Positions 51,348-60,088 are shown, counted from the stretch's first letter. The stretch: DNA of 64,000 nt from Bifidobacterium anseris (GCF_002860345.1 NZ_NMYC01000005.1:620001-684000); one strand, 5' to 3'. The notes: generated by a model from the letters alone, not told the origin. Program-made: numbers and translations.

Positions 51348-51416
51348 GGCGGCTCGTGTTCCCGGAAAACGGCCGAACGATACCCCCCCTCGTGGGGCTA
51401 TAACACCGGCGCATGA

Positions 51417-51422
51417 TACGCT
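51417..51422 (+). promoter_or_regulatory. -10 box (TACGCT) of leaderless kinase-like gene
   Basis: TACGCT lies seven bases before the ATG at 51430, as at serS and serC. Confidence 0.45.
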
Positions 51423-51429
51423 TTTGCGT

Positions 51430-52014
51430 ATGGGAAAGTGCAAAACGTTGACCGTCAACGGGACTCCGTATGACGTGCTCCGGCTGCTCGGCAGAGGCAA
51501 CGGGGGATATTCGTTCCTTGTGCGCTCGCAGACGCATCCGCCGGTGCAGTACGTGCTCAAGCAGATCCACTATGGGCCGTACGACTACTACCAGTACGCC
51601 GACAAGATGCAGGCCGAGATCCGCGACTACCGCAAACTGCGGGAGTTGGGCGTCAAGCTGCCCGCGATGCTCGACGTTGACCTCGACCACGACCGCATCC
51701 TCAAGGAGTACGTCGATGGCCCCACGATTTACGAGCTCGTGCTGACCGACCAGATGCAGGACGACTACCTCGACCAGATCCGCCAGCTCGCCAAGCGTCT
51801 GGCCGCACGACACATCAACATCAACTACTTCCCGACGAACTTCGCCGTCGAGGACGGCGTCGTGCATTACGTCGATTTCGAATGCAAGCCGTACAAGGAC
51901 ACCTGGGACTTCGAGAACTGGGGCGTCAAGTACTGGTCGAAGACGCCCGAGTTCCTCACCTACGTCGCCGACCACATGCCGCAGGTCGTCAATGCGGCGC
52001 AGGAGCGGCAGTAG
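51430..52014 (+). CDS. Small protein-kinase-like protein with degenerate active site
   Basis: 194 residues. A glycine loop GRGNGGYSF (residues 21-29) and lysine 44 in YVLKQI mark the kinase-like N-lobe. The catalytic loop reads HININYFPTNF (128-138), so the usual aspartate of HxD is an asparagine and two residues are inserted before the metal-binding Asn. The DFG position reads DFE (149-151). The fold is therefore recognisable but the chemistry is not standard; it may be a pseudokinase or use altered metal binding. The start is leaderless. No partner is adjacent. Confidence 0.75.
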   Translation: MGKCKTLTVNGTPYDVLRLLGRGNGGYSFLVRSQTHPPVQYVLKQIHYGPYDYYQYADKMQAEIRDYRKLRELGVKLPAMLDVDLDHDRILKEYVDGPTIYELVLTDQMQDDYLDQIRQLAKRLAARHININYFPTNFAVEDGVVHYVDFECKPYKDTWDFENWGVKYWSKTPEFLTYVADHMPQVVNAAQERQ

Positions 52015-52280
52015 GGGAGCTACACGGCCGCGATGCGAGCCGCCGCACGGGCGCGGTGAGTCGCATCGGCGTGTCGCGCTCGATGATTGACGAAATATGC
52101 GCGATGACTTGCGCAAAATTCCAGTCGTTGCGCCGATTTACGACGTCGGCGATGCCGTCGCGAATCGGTGTGCCCAAGGCGCGTGCGGGCCCTCGCGGCT
52201 TGCGGCGGGGCCCCGCGCCCGCTAGACTGGGCGCCAGTCGTTCCAATGAAGCGACGACCCGTTTGCAAAGGAGCAAGACC
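52015..52280. promoter_or_regulatory. fucO promoter region
   Basis: TAGACT at 52223-52228 is the likely -10 box. A perfect TTGCGCAA palindrome (52109-52116), in the context GACTTGCGCAAAATTCC, resembles the GATTTGCAAATTTCC site upstream of the fuconate dehydratase gene and may bind the same LacI regulator. Confidence 0.4.
52109..52116 (+). promoter_or_regulatory. Possible LacI-type operator upstream of fucO
   Basis: TTGCGCAA is palindromic, and its context resembles the site at 54637-54646. Confidence 0.35.
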
Positions 52281-53432
52281 ATGGTCTACCGCATGATTTT
52301 CAACCAGACCGCCTACTTCGGACGTGGCGCCATCAACGAGATTCCGAAGGAGGCGAAGTCGCGCGGCTTCCATAAGGCGTTCATCGTCACCGATCCCGTC
52401 CTCGTCTCCAACGGCACCGCCAAGAAGGTGACCGATGTGCTCGACAAGGCCGACATCCCGTACGAAATTTTCGATGACGTCCAGCCGAATCCGCCGGTTG
52501 AGAACATCCAGCATGGCGTCGAGGAGTTCAAGAAGTCCGGCGCCGACTTCCTCATCGGCCTCGGCGGCGGCAGCCCGCAGGACACCTGCAAGGGCATCGG
52601 CATCGTCGCCGCGAATCCGGAGTTCTCCGACGTGCTTTCGCTCGAGGGCGTCGCCGATACGAAGCATCCGAGCATGCCGATCTTCGGTGTGCCGACGACG
52701 GCCGGCACCGCCTCTGAGACGACGATCAACTACGTCGTCACCGACACGGCGAACAAGCGCAAGTTCGTCGCCGTCGACCCGCACGACATCCCGGTCGCCG
52801 CCTTCGTCGACCCGGATCTGACCGACGGCATGCCGCGCGGGCTCAAGGTCGCCACCGGCCTCGACGCGCTCACGCACGCGATCGAAAGCGTCATCACACC
52901 GGGCGCATGGGGCCTTTCGGACGCGCTGTCGATGCAGACGATCCGCATGATCGCGAACAACCTCGCCAAGAGCGTCGAAGGCGACAAGGACGCCGGCGAG
53001 CAGATGGCCTACGCCTCGTACATCACCGGCATGTCCTATTCGAACGTCGGTCTCGGCCTCGTGCACGGCATGGCGCATCCGCTCGGCGGCCGCCTCGGCG
53101 TCGCGCACGGCGTCGCCAACGGCATCCTGCTCGCGCCCGTCATGGCCTACAACAAGGACTATTCGGGTGAGAAGTACCGCGACATCGCTGACGCGTTCGG
53201 CGTCGAGGACGCCTACACCGGCGACCTCGAGCATGTGCGCGACGAGGCCGTCGAGGCCGTCGCCAAGCTGACGCGCGATCTGGGCAACCCGACGACGATC
53301 AGCGAGGTCGGCGCCACCGAGGAGGACATCCCGGCGCTCGCCGCCGACGCGTTCGCCGACGTGTGCACGCCGGGCAACCCGCGCAAGGCCACCGAGGAGG
53401 ACATCCTCGAGCTCTACCGCAGCCTGATGTGA
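52281..53432 (+). CDS. fucO: Lactaldehyde reductase (iron-dependent alcohol dehydrogenase)
   Basis: 383 residues from the ATG at 52281, with AAAGGAG upstream. NAD-binding region LIGLGGGSPQDTCKGIG and metal-site motifs GLDALTHAIES, GMAHPLGG and GVAHGVANG match group III iron-dependent dehydrogenases. The sequence is closest in pattern to FucO, which reduces L-lactaldehyde to (S)-1,2-propanediol with NADH. It lies next to, but convergent with, the LacI regulator of the fucose locus. In this pathway it removes the aldehyde from the aldolase step and regenerates NAD. Confidence 0.93.
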   Translation: MVYRMIFNQTAYFGRGAINEIPKEAKSRGFHKAFIVTDPVLVSNGTAKKVTDVLDKADIPYEIFDDVQPNPPVENIQHGVEEFKKSGADFLIGLGGGSPQDTCKGIGIVAANPEFSDVLSLEGVADTKHPSMPIFGVPTTAGTASETTINYVVTDTANKRKFVAVDPHDIPVAAFVDPDLTDGMPRGLKVATGLDALTHAIESVITPGAWGLSDALSMQTIRMIANNLAKSVEGDKDAGEQMAYASYITGMSYSNVGLGLVHGMAHPLGGRLGVAHGVANGILLAPVMAYNKDYSGEKYRDIADAFGVEDAYTGDLEHVRDEAVEAVAKLTRDLGNPTTISEVGATEEDIPALAADAFADVCTPGNPRKATEEDILELYRSLM

Positions 53433-53460
53433 TCATCCGCATGTGATCGCAGCCTGTACC

Positions 53461-53510
53461 AGCACGGTGCCGCCTGCCGGACCTCACGGTTCGCGCGGCG
53501 GCACCGTGCT
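53461..53510. terminator. Bidirectional terminator between fucO and the LacI gene
   Basis: AGCACGGTGCCGCC (53461-53474) pairs with GGCGGCACCGTGCT (53497-53510) over a 22-base loop. The right arm lies inside the last LacI codons. Confidence 0.7.
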
Positions 53511-54500
53511 TTCGCGTGCCACGACGTGCGTCGGAAAGATGACATGCTGCTCGCACGGCGTGCCGTCGCGCGCGTCGACGATCATGTGCACGGCGCACTG
53601 CGCGATCCGGTCGAAGGGCTGATGCACGCTCGTGAGCGACGGCTTGAGGTACTCGGCGGGGAAGATGTCGTCGAATCCCATGATCGACAGCTCGTCGGGC
53701 AGCTGCAGCCCGCTTTGGCGCGCCGCGCGGTACGTGTTCACGGCCGACAGGTCGTTGCAGCAGAAGATCGCGGTCGGCCGCTCGTCGAGGTCGATGAGTT
53801 CGCGCGCGGCCTCGTAGCTGCGTTCGGCGGGGAAATAGTCGCCGTCGCGTACATAGCTCGCCGGCAGGTCGACGCCGGCCTGCAGCAGCGCCGACGTGAA
53901 GCCGTTGAAACGGGCGAGCGCCGTCTGCAGGCCCATCGGGCCGCGGATGACGCCGATGCGCGTGTGCCTGAGTCCCAGCAGGTGGCGCGCCGCCTGATAG
54001 CCGGCCGTCCAGTTGTCGATCGCGACGCTCATCACATCGTCGTCGACGGCGTCGATCGGGTCGATGACGACGACGGGGATGTCGCGTGCGCGCAGCAGCT
54101 GCTTGGCGTGCGTCGTCAGGCCGCCCATCTGCTGGAGAATGACGCCCTGGGGGTTGCGTTCGATGATGCCGCGGAAGCAGCTTTCGGAGGCCTCGCCGTG
54201 CTCCGTCTGCGTGACGGTGATCGCCAGGCCGGCCTGCTGCGCCCAGTGCGAGGCGTAGCGGATGAGCTCCATCGTGCCGTTGTGCTCGATGTATTCGACG
54301 ACGAGCTCGATCGTGGGGGAGAGCTTCGTGCTGACGAGCGGCTTGGCGTAGCCGCGTTCGGCGAGCAGCCGTTCGACCGTCTCGCGCGTCGCCTGCGAGA
54401 CGCCCGCGCGCCCGTTGATGACCTTCGAGACGGTGGATGCGGAGACGCCGGCGAGTCGTGCGATCTCGCCGACCTTGATCTTCGGCTGTGCGTTGCTCAT
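53484..54500 (-). CDS. LacI-family regulator of the fucose locus
   Basis: 338 residues from the ATG at 54500, with AAGGAGC upstream. The DNA-binding head is VGEIARLAGVSASTVSKVIN at about residues 10-29, and the periplasmic-binding-like effector domain has AIFCCNDLSAVNTYRAA and LSIMGFDDIFPAEYLKP. It is divergent from the fuconate dehydratase operon and convergent with fucO, so it most simply represses both in the absence of fucose or a pathway intermediate. A palindrome lies in the intergenic region (54637-54646). Confidence 0.9.
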   Translation of the reverse strand: MSNAQPKIKVGEIARLAGVSASTVSKVINGRAGVSQATRETVERLLAERGYAKPLVSTKLSPTIELVVEYIEHNGTMELIRYASHWAQQAGLAITVTQTEHGEASESCFRGIIERNPQGVILQQMGGLTTHAKQLLRARDIPVVVIDPIDAVDDDVMSVAIDNWTAGYQAARHLLGLRHTRIGVIRGPMGLQTALARFNGFTSALLQAGVDLPASYVRDGDYFPAERSYEAARELIDLDERPTAIFCCNDLSAVNTYRAARQSGLQLPDELSIMGFDDIFPAEYLKPSLTSVHQPFDRIAQCAVHMIVDARDGTPCEQHVIFPTHVVARESTVPPREP

Positions 54501-54636
54501 CGTGTGCTCCTTGCTGCCTGATGCGGTGCGGCATCGTTTCGGGGTGCGCCGCGTCGTTTCCATTATCGCGTGGCGGCGCGTACTCGTGCGTCGCGGCGTT
54601 GTGCCCGCCGTCGATTGTAGAAAATTTCCAAAACGG

Positions 54637-54646
54637 ATTTGCAAAT
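54637..54646 (+). promoter_or_regulatory. Putative LacI operator in the fucose divergent region
   Basis: ATTTGCAAAT is a perfect palindrome flanked by GG and TTTCC, giving GGATTTGCAAATTTCC. It sits between the divergent LacI and fuconate dehydratase genes, about 60 bases before the latter's ATG. Confidence 0.5.
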
Positions 54647-54706
54647 TTCCTATTCCGTACTACGATGGTACACGTCAGTTCATCCAGGCAAAGGAGCCCG
54701 AGGGAC

Positions 54707-55990
54707 ATGAGTACCATCACACAAGTCAAGACCTACGATTTCCGATTCCCCACATCGCAGACGCTGTCCGGATCGGATGCAATGAACCCGGATCCCGACT
54801 ACTCGTCGGCCTACGTCGAAATCCATACCGACGCCGACGACGGCATCAAGGGCGTCGGCTTCGTCTTCACGATCGGCCGCGGCAACGACGTCGTGTGCAC
54901 GGCGATCGATTCGATGGCGCAGGCGCTCATCGGCCGCAACGTCGAGGAGATGCTCGACGACATGCGCATCGCCTGGGACCTGTTCGTCCACGATTCGCAG
55001 CTGCGCTGGCTCGGCCCGGAAAAAGGCGTCGAACACATGGCGATCGGCGCGGTGCTCTCCGCGCTATGGGACATCAAGGCCAAGAGGGCCGGCAAGCCGC
55101 TGTGGCTCATGCTCTCCGAAATGGAACCCGAGGAGCTCGTCTCGACGCTCGACTTCCGCTACCTGAGCGACGCACTGCGCCCCGAGGAGGCCATCGAGAT
55201 CCTGCGCGAAGGCAACAAGGGCAAGCAGGAGCGCATCCAGCACCTGCTCGAGGTGGGATACCCCGGCTATTCGACGGCCCCCGGCTGGCTCGGCTACTCG
55301 GACGAGAAGATGGTCGCGCTCGCCAAGGAGGAGACCGAAGTCAAGGGCTTCAGGCAGATCAAGCTCAAGGTCGGCCAGAACATCGACGACGATCTGCGCC
55401 GTCTGGCGCTCGCACGCGAGGCGATCGGCCCGGACGTGCGCCTCGCCGTCGACGCCAATCAGGTGTGGGACGTGCCGCAGGCGATCGAATGGATCAACCG
55501 TTTCCACGAATTCGATCTCGCCTGGGTCGAGGAGCCGACGAACCCCGACGACGTCATCGGACACGCGACGATCGCGCGCGCAATCAACCCGATCAAGGTC
55601 GCCACCGGCGAGCAGATGCAGAGCCGCATCCTGTACAAGCAGTATCTGCAGACGAACGCCTTCGGCATCATGCAGATCGACGCGACGCGCGTCGCCGGTC
55701 CTCAGGAGATCATCCTCGAGTATCTGCTCGCGAAGAAGTTCAACAAGCCGGTATGCCCCCACGCCGGCGGCGTCGGACTGTGCGAGGCGGTCTGCCAGTT
55801 CGCGATGTTCGACTACGTTTCGGTCTCCGGCACGATGGACGGCCGCATGATCGAATACGTCGACAACCAGCATGAGCACTTCGTCAACCCGGTGCGCATC
55901 CGCGACGGCAACTATGTGGCCCCGACGGCACCCGGCAACGGCGCCGAGATGACGTTGGAGACCGCCGAGAAGTACCTGTACCGCGGCTGA
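54707..55990 (+). CDS. L-fuconate dehydratase (enolase superfamily)
   Basis: 427 residues from the ATG at 54707, with AAAGGAG upstream. It is a mandelate-racemase-like enolase: FRQIKLKVGQ gives the KxK catalytic base, VDANQVWD and WVEEPTNPDD and GEQMQSR the metal ligands, and PHAGGVGLCE the C-terminal acid/base motif. The family marks, especially LDFRYLSDALRPEE, match L-fuconate dehydratases, which remove water from L-fuconate to give 2-keto-3-deoxy-L-fuconate. It leads the fucose operon and is the committed acid-dehydrating step. Confidence 0.9.
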   Translation: MSTITQVKTYDFRFPTSQTLSGSDAMNPDPDYSSAYVEIHTDADDGIKGVGFVFTIGRGNDVVCTAIDSMAQALIGRNVEEMLDDMRIAWDLFVHDSQLRWLGPEKGVEHMAIGAVLSALWDIKAKRAGKPLWLMLSEMEPEELVSTLDFRYLSDALRPEEAIEILREGNKGKQERIQHLLEVGYPGYSTAPGWLGYSDEKMVALAKEETEVKGFRQIKLKVGQNIDDDLRRLALAREAIGPDVRLAVDANQVWDVPQAIEWINRFHEFDLAWVEEPTNPDDVIGHATIARAINPIKVATGEQMQSRILYKQYLQTNAFGIMQIDATRVAGPQEIILEYLLAKKFNKPVCPHAGGVGLCEAVCQFAMFDYVSVSGTMDGRMIEYVDNQHEHFVNPVRIRDGNYVAPTAPGNGAEMTLETAEKYLYRG

Positions 55991-56194
55991 GCGACGAAGC
56001 CAGCCGGGGCGCCAACCAATCAACAATCCAACCAATCAACCAACAACCAACCGACGGCCGACGGGCGGGGCCAAAGATGGCCCCGCACCGCGGCATCGCA
56101 TCGACCAATCAATTCACAACCAACAGGCCGATTGCATACAGCAATCAGTAATCAACACACAGATCGAACAATCATCACGAACAAAGGAGTTCCC
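55991..56194 (+). other. Intercistronic leader with CCAACCAATCAA repeats and hairpin
   Basis: A 12-base direct repeat CCAACCAATCAA occurs at 56012-56023 and 56028-56039, in a G-poor, C/A-rich stretch. A 9-bp hairpin GCGGGGCCA/TGGCCCCGC with an AAGA loop lies at 56065-56086. The rest is unstructured up to AAAGGAG before the dehydrogenase. Confidence 0.65.
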
Positions 56195-56986
56195 ATGGAT
56201 CTGCATCTCGAAGGCAAGGTCATCATCGTCACCGGTGGCTTCAAAGGCATCGGCAAGGGCATTGTCCTGCAGCTCGCGCAGGAGGGCGCGATCCCCGTCG
56301 TCATCAACCGCTCGGACGCGGCGATCGACGAGTTCAGGCATGACATCGAGCAGTACACGACCGACTACGACATCCATCTGCTCGACCTCAACGACGCCGA
56401 CGGCATCGCGCCGATCGTCGAGGCGACGTACGCGAAGTACGGACACATCGACGGCATCGTCAACAACGCCGGCAAGAACGACAACAAGGATCTCGAGACG
56501 ACGAGCTGGCGTGAATTCGAGGAGTCGATCCACGGCAACCTGACGCACTACTACGAGCTCGTGCACGCCGCCGTGCCGTATCTCAAGGAAAGCAAGGGCG
56601 CCGTCGTCAACATCTCGTCGAAGACGGCGCTGACCGGCCAGGGCAAGACGAGCGCGTATGCGGCGGCGAAGGGCGCCGTCCTCGGACTGACGCGCGAATG
56701 GGCGGCCGCGCTCGTCCACGACGACGTACGCGTCAACGCGATCGTCGTCTCCGAATGCTGGACGCCGCTGTACGCCGAATGGATCAAGACCTTCGGCGAC
56801 GAGGCCGCCCAGCAGGCGCGCCTGTCGCTCATCACCGACAAGATCCCGCTCGGCCACCGCATGACCTCGGTCGAGGAGATCGGCGCCGAGGCGGCGTTCC
56901 TGCTTTCCGACCGCTCGTCGCACACGACCGGCCAGTGGGTCTTCGTCGACGGCGGCTATGTGCATCTCGACCGCGCGCTGAGCTGA
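56195..56986 (+). CDS. SDR dehydrogenase, probable L-fucose dehydrogenase
   Basis: 263 residues from the ATG at 56195, with AAAGGAG upstream. The classical SDR pattern is complete: the cofactor motif TGGFKGIGKG, NNAG in IVNNAGKNDNKD, the catalytic serine in NISSKTAL and YxxxK in SAYAAAKGA. Gene context within the fucose operon points to oxidation of L-fucose to L-fucono-1,5-lactone with NAD(P). SDRs of this type oxidise several sugars, so the assignment rests on context. Confidence 0.88.
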   Translation: MDLHLEGKVIIVTGGFKGIGKGIVLQLAQEGAIPVVINRSDAAIDEFRHDIEQYTTDYDIHLLDLNDADGIAPIVEATYAKYGHIDGIVNNAGKNDNKDLETTSWREFEESIHGNLTHYYELVHAAVPYLKESKGAVVNISSKTALTGQGKTSAYAAAKGAVLGLTREWAAALVHDDVRVNAIVVSECWTPLYAEWIKTFGDEAAQQARLSLITDKIPLGHRMTSVEEIGAEAAFLLSDRSSHTTGQWVFVDGGYVHLDRALS

Positions 56987-57003
56987 GTCGGGAGGAGACG
57001 ATC

Positions 57004-58299
57004 ATGGCAACGACATCACCGAAGACGGCACGCAAGGCGGCGACGACCGGTTCGAAGGCCACGCTCGCGATCGTGCTCGTCACGTCGCTGTTCTTCATCT
57101 GGGGCCTGACGATGAACCTCGTGAACGCGCTCAACTCGCCGTTCGCGAACTACATGCAGCTCGACAGCGCCCAGGCGGCGCTGCTGCAGGTCGCCTACTA
57201 CGGCGCCTACTTCGTCATGGCGATCCCCGCCGGTCTCATCGCCAAGCGCTTCGGCTACAAGGGCGGCGTGCTTTCGGGTCTGTTCCTCTTCGCGCTCGGC
57301 GCATTCATCGTCATCCCGGCGACGAATATGGCCAGCTACGGGCTGTTCCTGCTCGCGATGTTCGTCATCGCGCTCGGCGCCGCCTCGCTTGAGACGAACT
57401 GCAACCCGTACATCACGAAGCTCGGCGACGAGCGCGGCGAATCGTTCCGTCTCAACATGGCGCAGAGCTTCAACGGCGTGGGCAACATCGTCGGCCCGCT
57501 CATCCTCGGCCAGATCCTCGGTACGACGGTCGCCGCCGGCCAGCCCGGCTTCGAACAGGCCAAGACGCAGTTCCTGACGGACACGCGCACGATCTACATC
57601 GTCATCGGCGCCGTCCTCGTCGTCGTGTTCGCCGTGTTCGCGTTCTTCCGTCTGCCGTCGCCTCCGGGCGACGCCGAGGAGGAGGCGAGCGGCAAGGGTT
57701 CGGGCGAGACCTTCCGCACATTGCTCAAGCGCCCGTACTTCACGCTCGGCATCATCGCCGAATTCATCTTCATCGGCCTGCAGGTCGCCGGCATGGCGAT
57801 CTTCTCCGCCTACGCGCTCAAGCATTGGGGTCCGGGCATCACGGCGGGCCTCGCCGCGACGATGCTGTCGGTGCTCTCGCTGCTGTTCACGATCGGCCGT
57901 TTCGTGACGACGCCGCTCATGGCGCGCTTCGACCCGGCGAAGATCCTCGGCATCTACATGAGCGTGTCGGCCGTGCTGATGTTCGTCGTCTTCCTCGGCC
58001 TGGGCAAGGTCTCGGTCATCGCGTTCATGGTCGCCTACCTGTTCATCTCGATCGGCTATCCGACCGTGTTCTCGCTCACGCTCAAGGGCCTCAAGGGCTC
58101 GGCGGCGAAGACCGGATCGTCGGCGCTCGTCATGAGCATCGTCGGCGCGGCGCTCATCCCGCTGCTGCTCGGCGTCATCCAGGACGCCGTCGGCATCGAG
58201 ATCGCGGTCCTCGTCATGGTGCCCGGCTTCCTGTACGTGGCGTGGTACGCGTTCTGGGGCTCGCGCATCGGCGTGCCGAAGGCGGGCGAGACGCGATGA
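57004..58299 (+). CDS. fucP: L-fucose:H+ symporter
   Basis: 431 residues from the ATG at 57004, with GGGAGGAGA upstream. Twelve hydrophobic segments are visible. The FucP-family N-terminus has TSLFFIWGLTMNLVNALNSP and the loop ETNCNPYITKLG, typical of the MFS fucose/GlcNAc permease group. It imports fucose driven by the proton gradient. It lies 17 bases after the dehydrogenase gene and shares an ATGA overlap with the next gene, so the unit is tightly co-translated. Confidence 0.95.
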   Translation: MATTSPKTARKAATTGSKATLAIVLVTSLFFIWGLTMNLVNALNSPFANYMQLDSAQAALLQVAYYGAYFVMAIPAGLIAKRFGYKGGVLSGLFLFALGAFIVIPATNMASYGLFLLAMFVIALGAASLETNCNPYITKLGDERGESFRLNMAQSFNGVGNIVGPLILGQILGTTVAAGQPGFEQAKTQFLTDTRTIYIVIGAVLVVVFAVFAFFRLPSPPGDAEEEASGKGSGETFRTLLKRPYFTLGIIAEFIFIGLQVAGMAIFSAYALKHWGPGITAGLAATMLSVLSLLFTIGRFVTTPLMARFDPAKILGIYMSVSAVLMFVVFLGLGKVSVIAFMVAYLFISIGYPTVFSLTLKGLKGSAAKTGSSALVMSIVGAALIPLLLGVIQDAVGIEIAVLVMVPGFLYVAWYAFWGSRIGVPKAGETR

Positions 58300-59078
58300 C
58301 GCTGCAAGTGATCGATGCCCATCTGCACATCTGGGATCCGGACACACAGGACCTGCCGTGGCTCGCGGGGCTGCCCGCGCTGCGCAATCGCTATACGATC
58401 GACGACCTCGCCGCGCATTACGCGGCACAGCACGACGTCGAATTCCTCGGCGGCGTCTACGTCGAGGTCGACGCGGCCGACCCGCTGCTCGAGGACCGGC
58501 TGCTCTACGAGAACACGAGTCCGCTCATCCTGCGTCGTGTCATGCGTACGCGCGTGAGCCCCTACATGCGCATCCCCGTCATCGCCGACGGCATCCGCGA
58601 GCCGCTGCATGTGGCGAGCGAGCCGCGCGGCCGCGTCGGCGAAAAGGGATTCCTCGACGGTCTGCGCATCCTCGCGGAGCTCGGGCTGCCCTTCGACCTG
58701 TGCAACCGCGGCGACGAGCTGCCCGATATGGCGCAGGCGCTCGCCGCAGTGCCCGAGGAGACGGTCGTCATCGACCATCTGGGCAACATGCCGGGCCTCG
58801 ACGAGGCGTCGAAACAGGCGATGCGGGCGCTTGGCGAACTGCCGAACGTCTACGTCAAGGTCTCGGGGGACAACCCGGTCGACCCGCATGTCGTCGAGTT
58901 CGTGCGCGAGGCCTTCGGCCCCGGCAAGCTCATGTACGCGTCGAATTGGCCGGTCGTCGAACTCAACTCGTCGTTCGACGCGCATTTCTCGCTGATGCGC
59001 GACCTGTTCGGCGACGACGAGGACTTCTTCATGCGCAACGCATGCCGCGCCTACGGCATCGACATGCCGCAACGCTGA
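58296..59078 (+). CDS. Amidohydrolase, probable L-fucono-lactonase
   Basis: 260 residues from an ATG that overlaps the fucP stop (ATGA). The amidohydrolase_2 metal site starts IDAHLHIWDPD, and conserved VIDHLGNMP and LMYASNWPVVE segments follow. In fucose pathways this family hydrolyses L-fuconolactone to L-fuconate. The operon position between permease and aldolase supports that role. No other lactonase is present, so this enzyme is needed to complete the route. Confidence 0.88.
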   Translation: MTLQVIDAHLHIWDPDTQDLPWLAGLPALRNRYTIDDLAAHYAAQHDVEFLGGVYVEVDAADPLLEDRLLYENTSPLILRRVMRTRVSPYMRIPVIADGIREPLHVASEPRGRVGEKGFLDGLRILAELGLPFDLCNRGDELPDMAQALAAVPEETVVIDHLGNMPGLDEASKQAMRALGELPNVYVKVSGDNPVDPHVVEFVREAFGPGKLMYASNWPVVELNSSFDAHFSLMRDLFGDDEDFFMRNACRAYGIDMPQR

Positions 59079-59083
59079 ACACG

Positions 59084-59120
59084 GCCGGCGGCGGGAGGAA
59101 CACGACCTCCCGCCGCCGGC
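59084..59120 (+). terminator. Intra-operon hairpin
   Basis: GCCGGCGGCGGGAGG (59084-59098) pairs perfectly with CCTCCCGCCGCCGGC (59106-59120) over AACACGA. It has no T tract; because it lies within the operon it may be a partial terminator or an mRNA-stability element. Confidence 0.65.
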
Positions 59121-59134
59121 GCCGCATGACCCGG

Positions 59135-59194
59135 CACAATCGAACAATCGAACGAAACGAACGAAACGAACGAACAGAACGAAAGAAGGAAATC
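59135..59194 (+). repeat. GAAACGAAC-type simple repeats in the aldolase leader
   Basis: CGAACAAT, GAAACGAAC (twice) and GAACAGAAC occur in tandem just before the ribosome-binding AGAAGGAA of the aldolase gene. The stretch is A-rich and unstructured. Confidence 0.7.
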
Positions 59195-60088
59195 ATGGCG
59201 AAGCATCCGGCATTCTCCGGCGTCGTCTGCCCATCGATCACGATCACCGACGATGACGGCGCGATCGACTACGAGGCGTGGGACCGCCACCTCGACCATC
59301 TCATCGAAGCCGGCATCGACGGCGTCCTCATCTTCGGCAGCATCGGCGAGTTCTACGCCTTCGACGCGCAGACGAGGAAGGAGGCCGTCGCGCACGTCGT
59401 ACGCCACGTCGCAGGCCGCATCCATGTGTTCGCCGGCGTCGGCGATACCGACGTCGCCTGCGTCCTCGAACTCGCACGCTGCGCGCAACGCGACGGGGTC
59501 GACGCGATCGTCGTCGTCTCGCCGTACTACTTCGGACCCTCCGACGGCGCGGCGCGCGACTTCTTCTCCGCCGTCGCCGACGCCGTCGACATCCCCGTCA
59601 TCCTCTACAACTTCCCGGCGCGCACCGGCAGCGACCTCGACCCCGAACTCGTCGCCGCGCTCGCGCGCGAGCATGCGAACATCGCCGGCATGAAGGACAC
59701 GGTCGACACGATCAGCCACACGCGCAAGGTGATCCGCGCGGTGCAGCAAGTCAATCCTGATTTCGCCGTGTTCTCCGGATTCGACGAATACTATCTCGTC
59801 AACCGCGTCTCGGGCGGCGTCGGCGTCATCAGCGGACTGACGAACGTGGAACCCGAGACCTTCGTGAAACTGCGCGACGCCTACGACGCCGGCGACTTCG
59901 ACGGCGCGATTGCGGCCGCCGAGCGCATCAGTCATCTGATGGCGATCTACGACCAGGCCGACCTGTTCATCTCGGCGATCAAAGGCGCCGTGCGCGCCAA
60001 AGGACTCGACATCTCGACGCGCATCCGCCGGCCGGCCGTGCAGCTGACCGACGCGCAGTACACGCGCATCGTCGAGCTGCTGCGCTAG
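59195..60088 (+). CDS. 2-keto-3-deoxy-L-fuconate aldolase (DapA/NAL superfamily)
   Basis: 297 residues from the ATG at 59195, with GAAGGAA upstream. Class I aldolase residues are visible: the tyrosine in ILYNFPARTG and the Schiff-base lysine in IAGMKDTVD; the dihydrodipicolinate synthase TT pair is SI here (GSIGEF). That change and the operon place it with keto-acid aldolases rather than lysine biosynthesis. It should cleave 2-keto-3-deoxy-L-fuconate to pyruvate and L-lactaldehyde, the latter being used by FucO. Confidence 0.88.
   Translation: MAKHPAFSGVVCPSITITDDDGAIDYEAWDRHLDHLIEAGIDGVLIFGSIGEFYAFDAQTRKEAVAHVVRHVAGRIHVFAGVGDTDVACVLELARCAQRDGVDAIVVVSPYYFGPSDGAARDFFSAVADAVDIPVILYNFPARTGSDLDPELVAALAREHANIAGMKDTVDTISHTRKVIRAVQQVNPDFAVFSGFDEYYLVNRVSGGVGVISGLTNVEPETFVKLRDAYDAGDFDGAIAAAERISHLMAIYDQADLFISAIKGAVRAKGLDISTRIRRPAVQLTDAQYTRIVELLR

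Noticed and set aside
59195-60088. Dihydrodipicolinate synthase for lysine biosynthesis
   Set aside because: The TT pair is replaced by SI and the gene lies in a fucose operon beside a fuconate dehydratase, so a keto-deoxy acid aldolase fits better.
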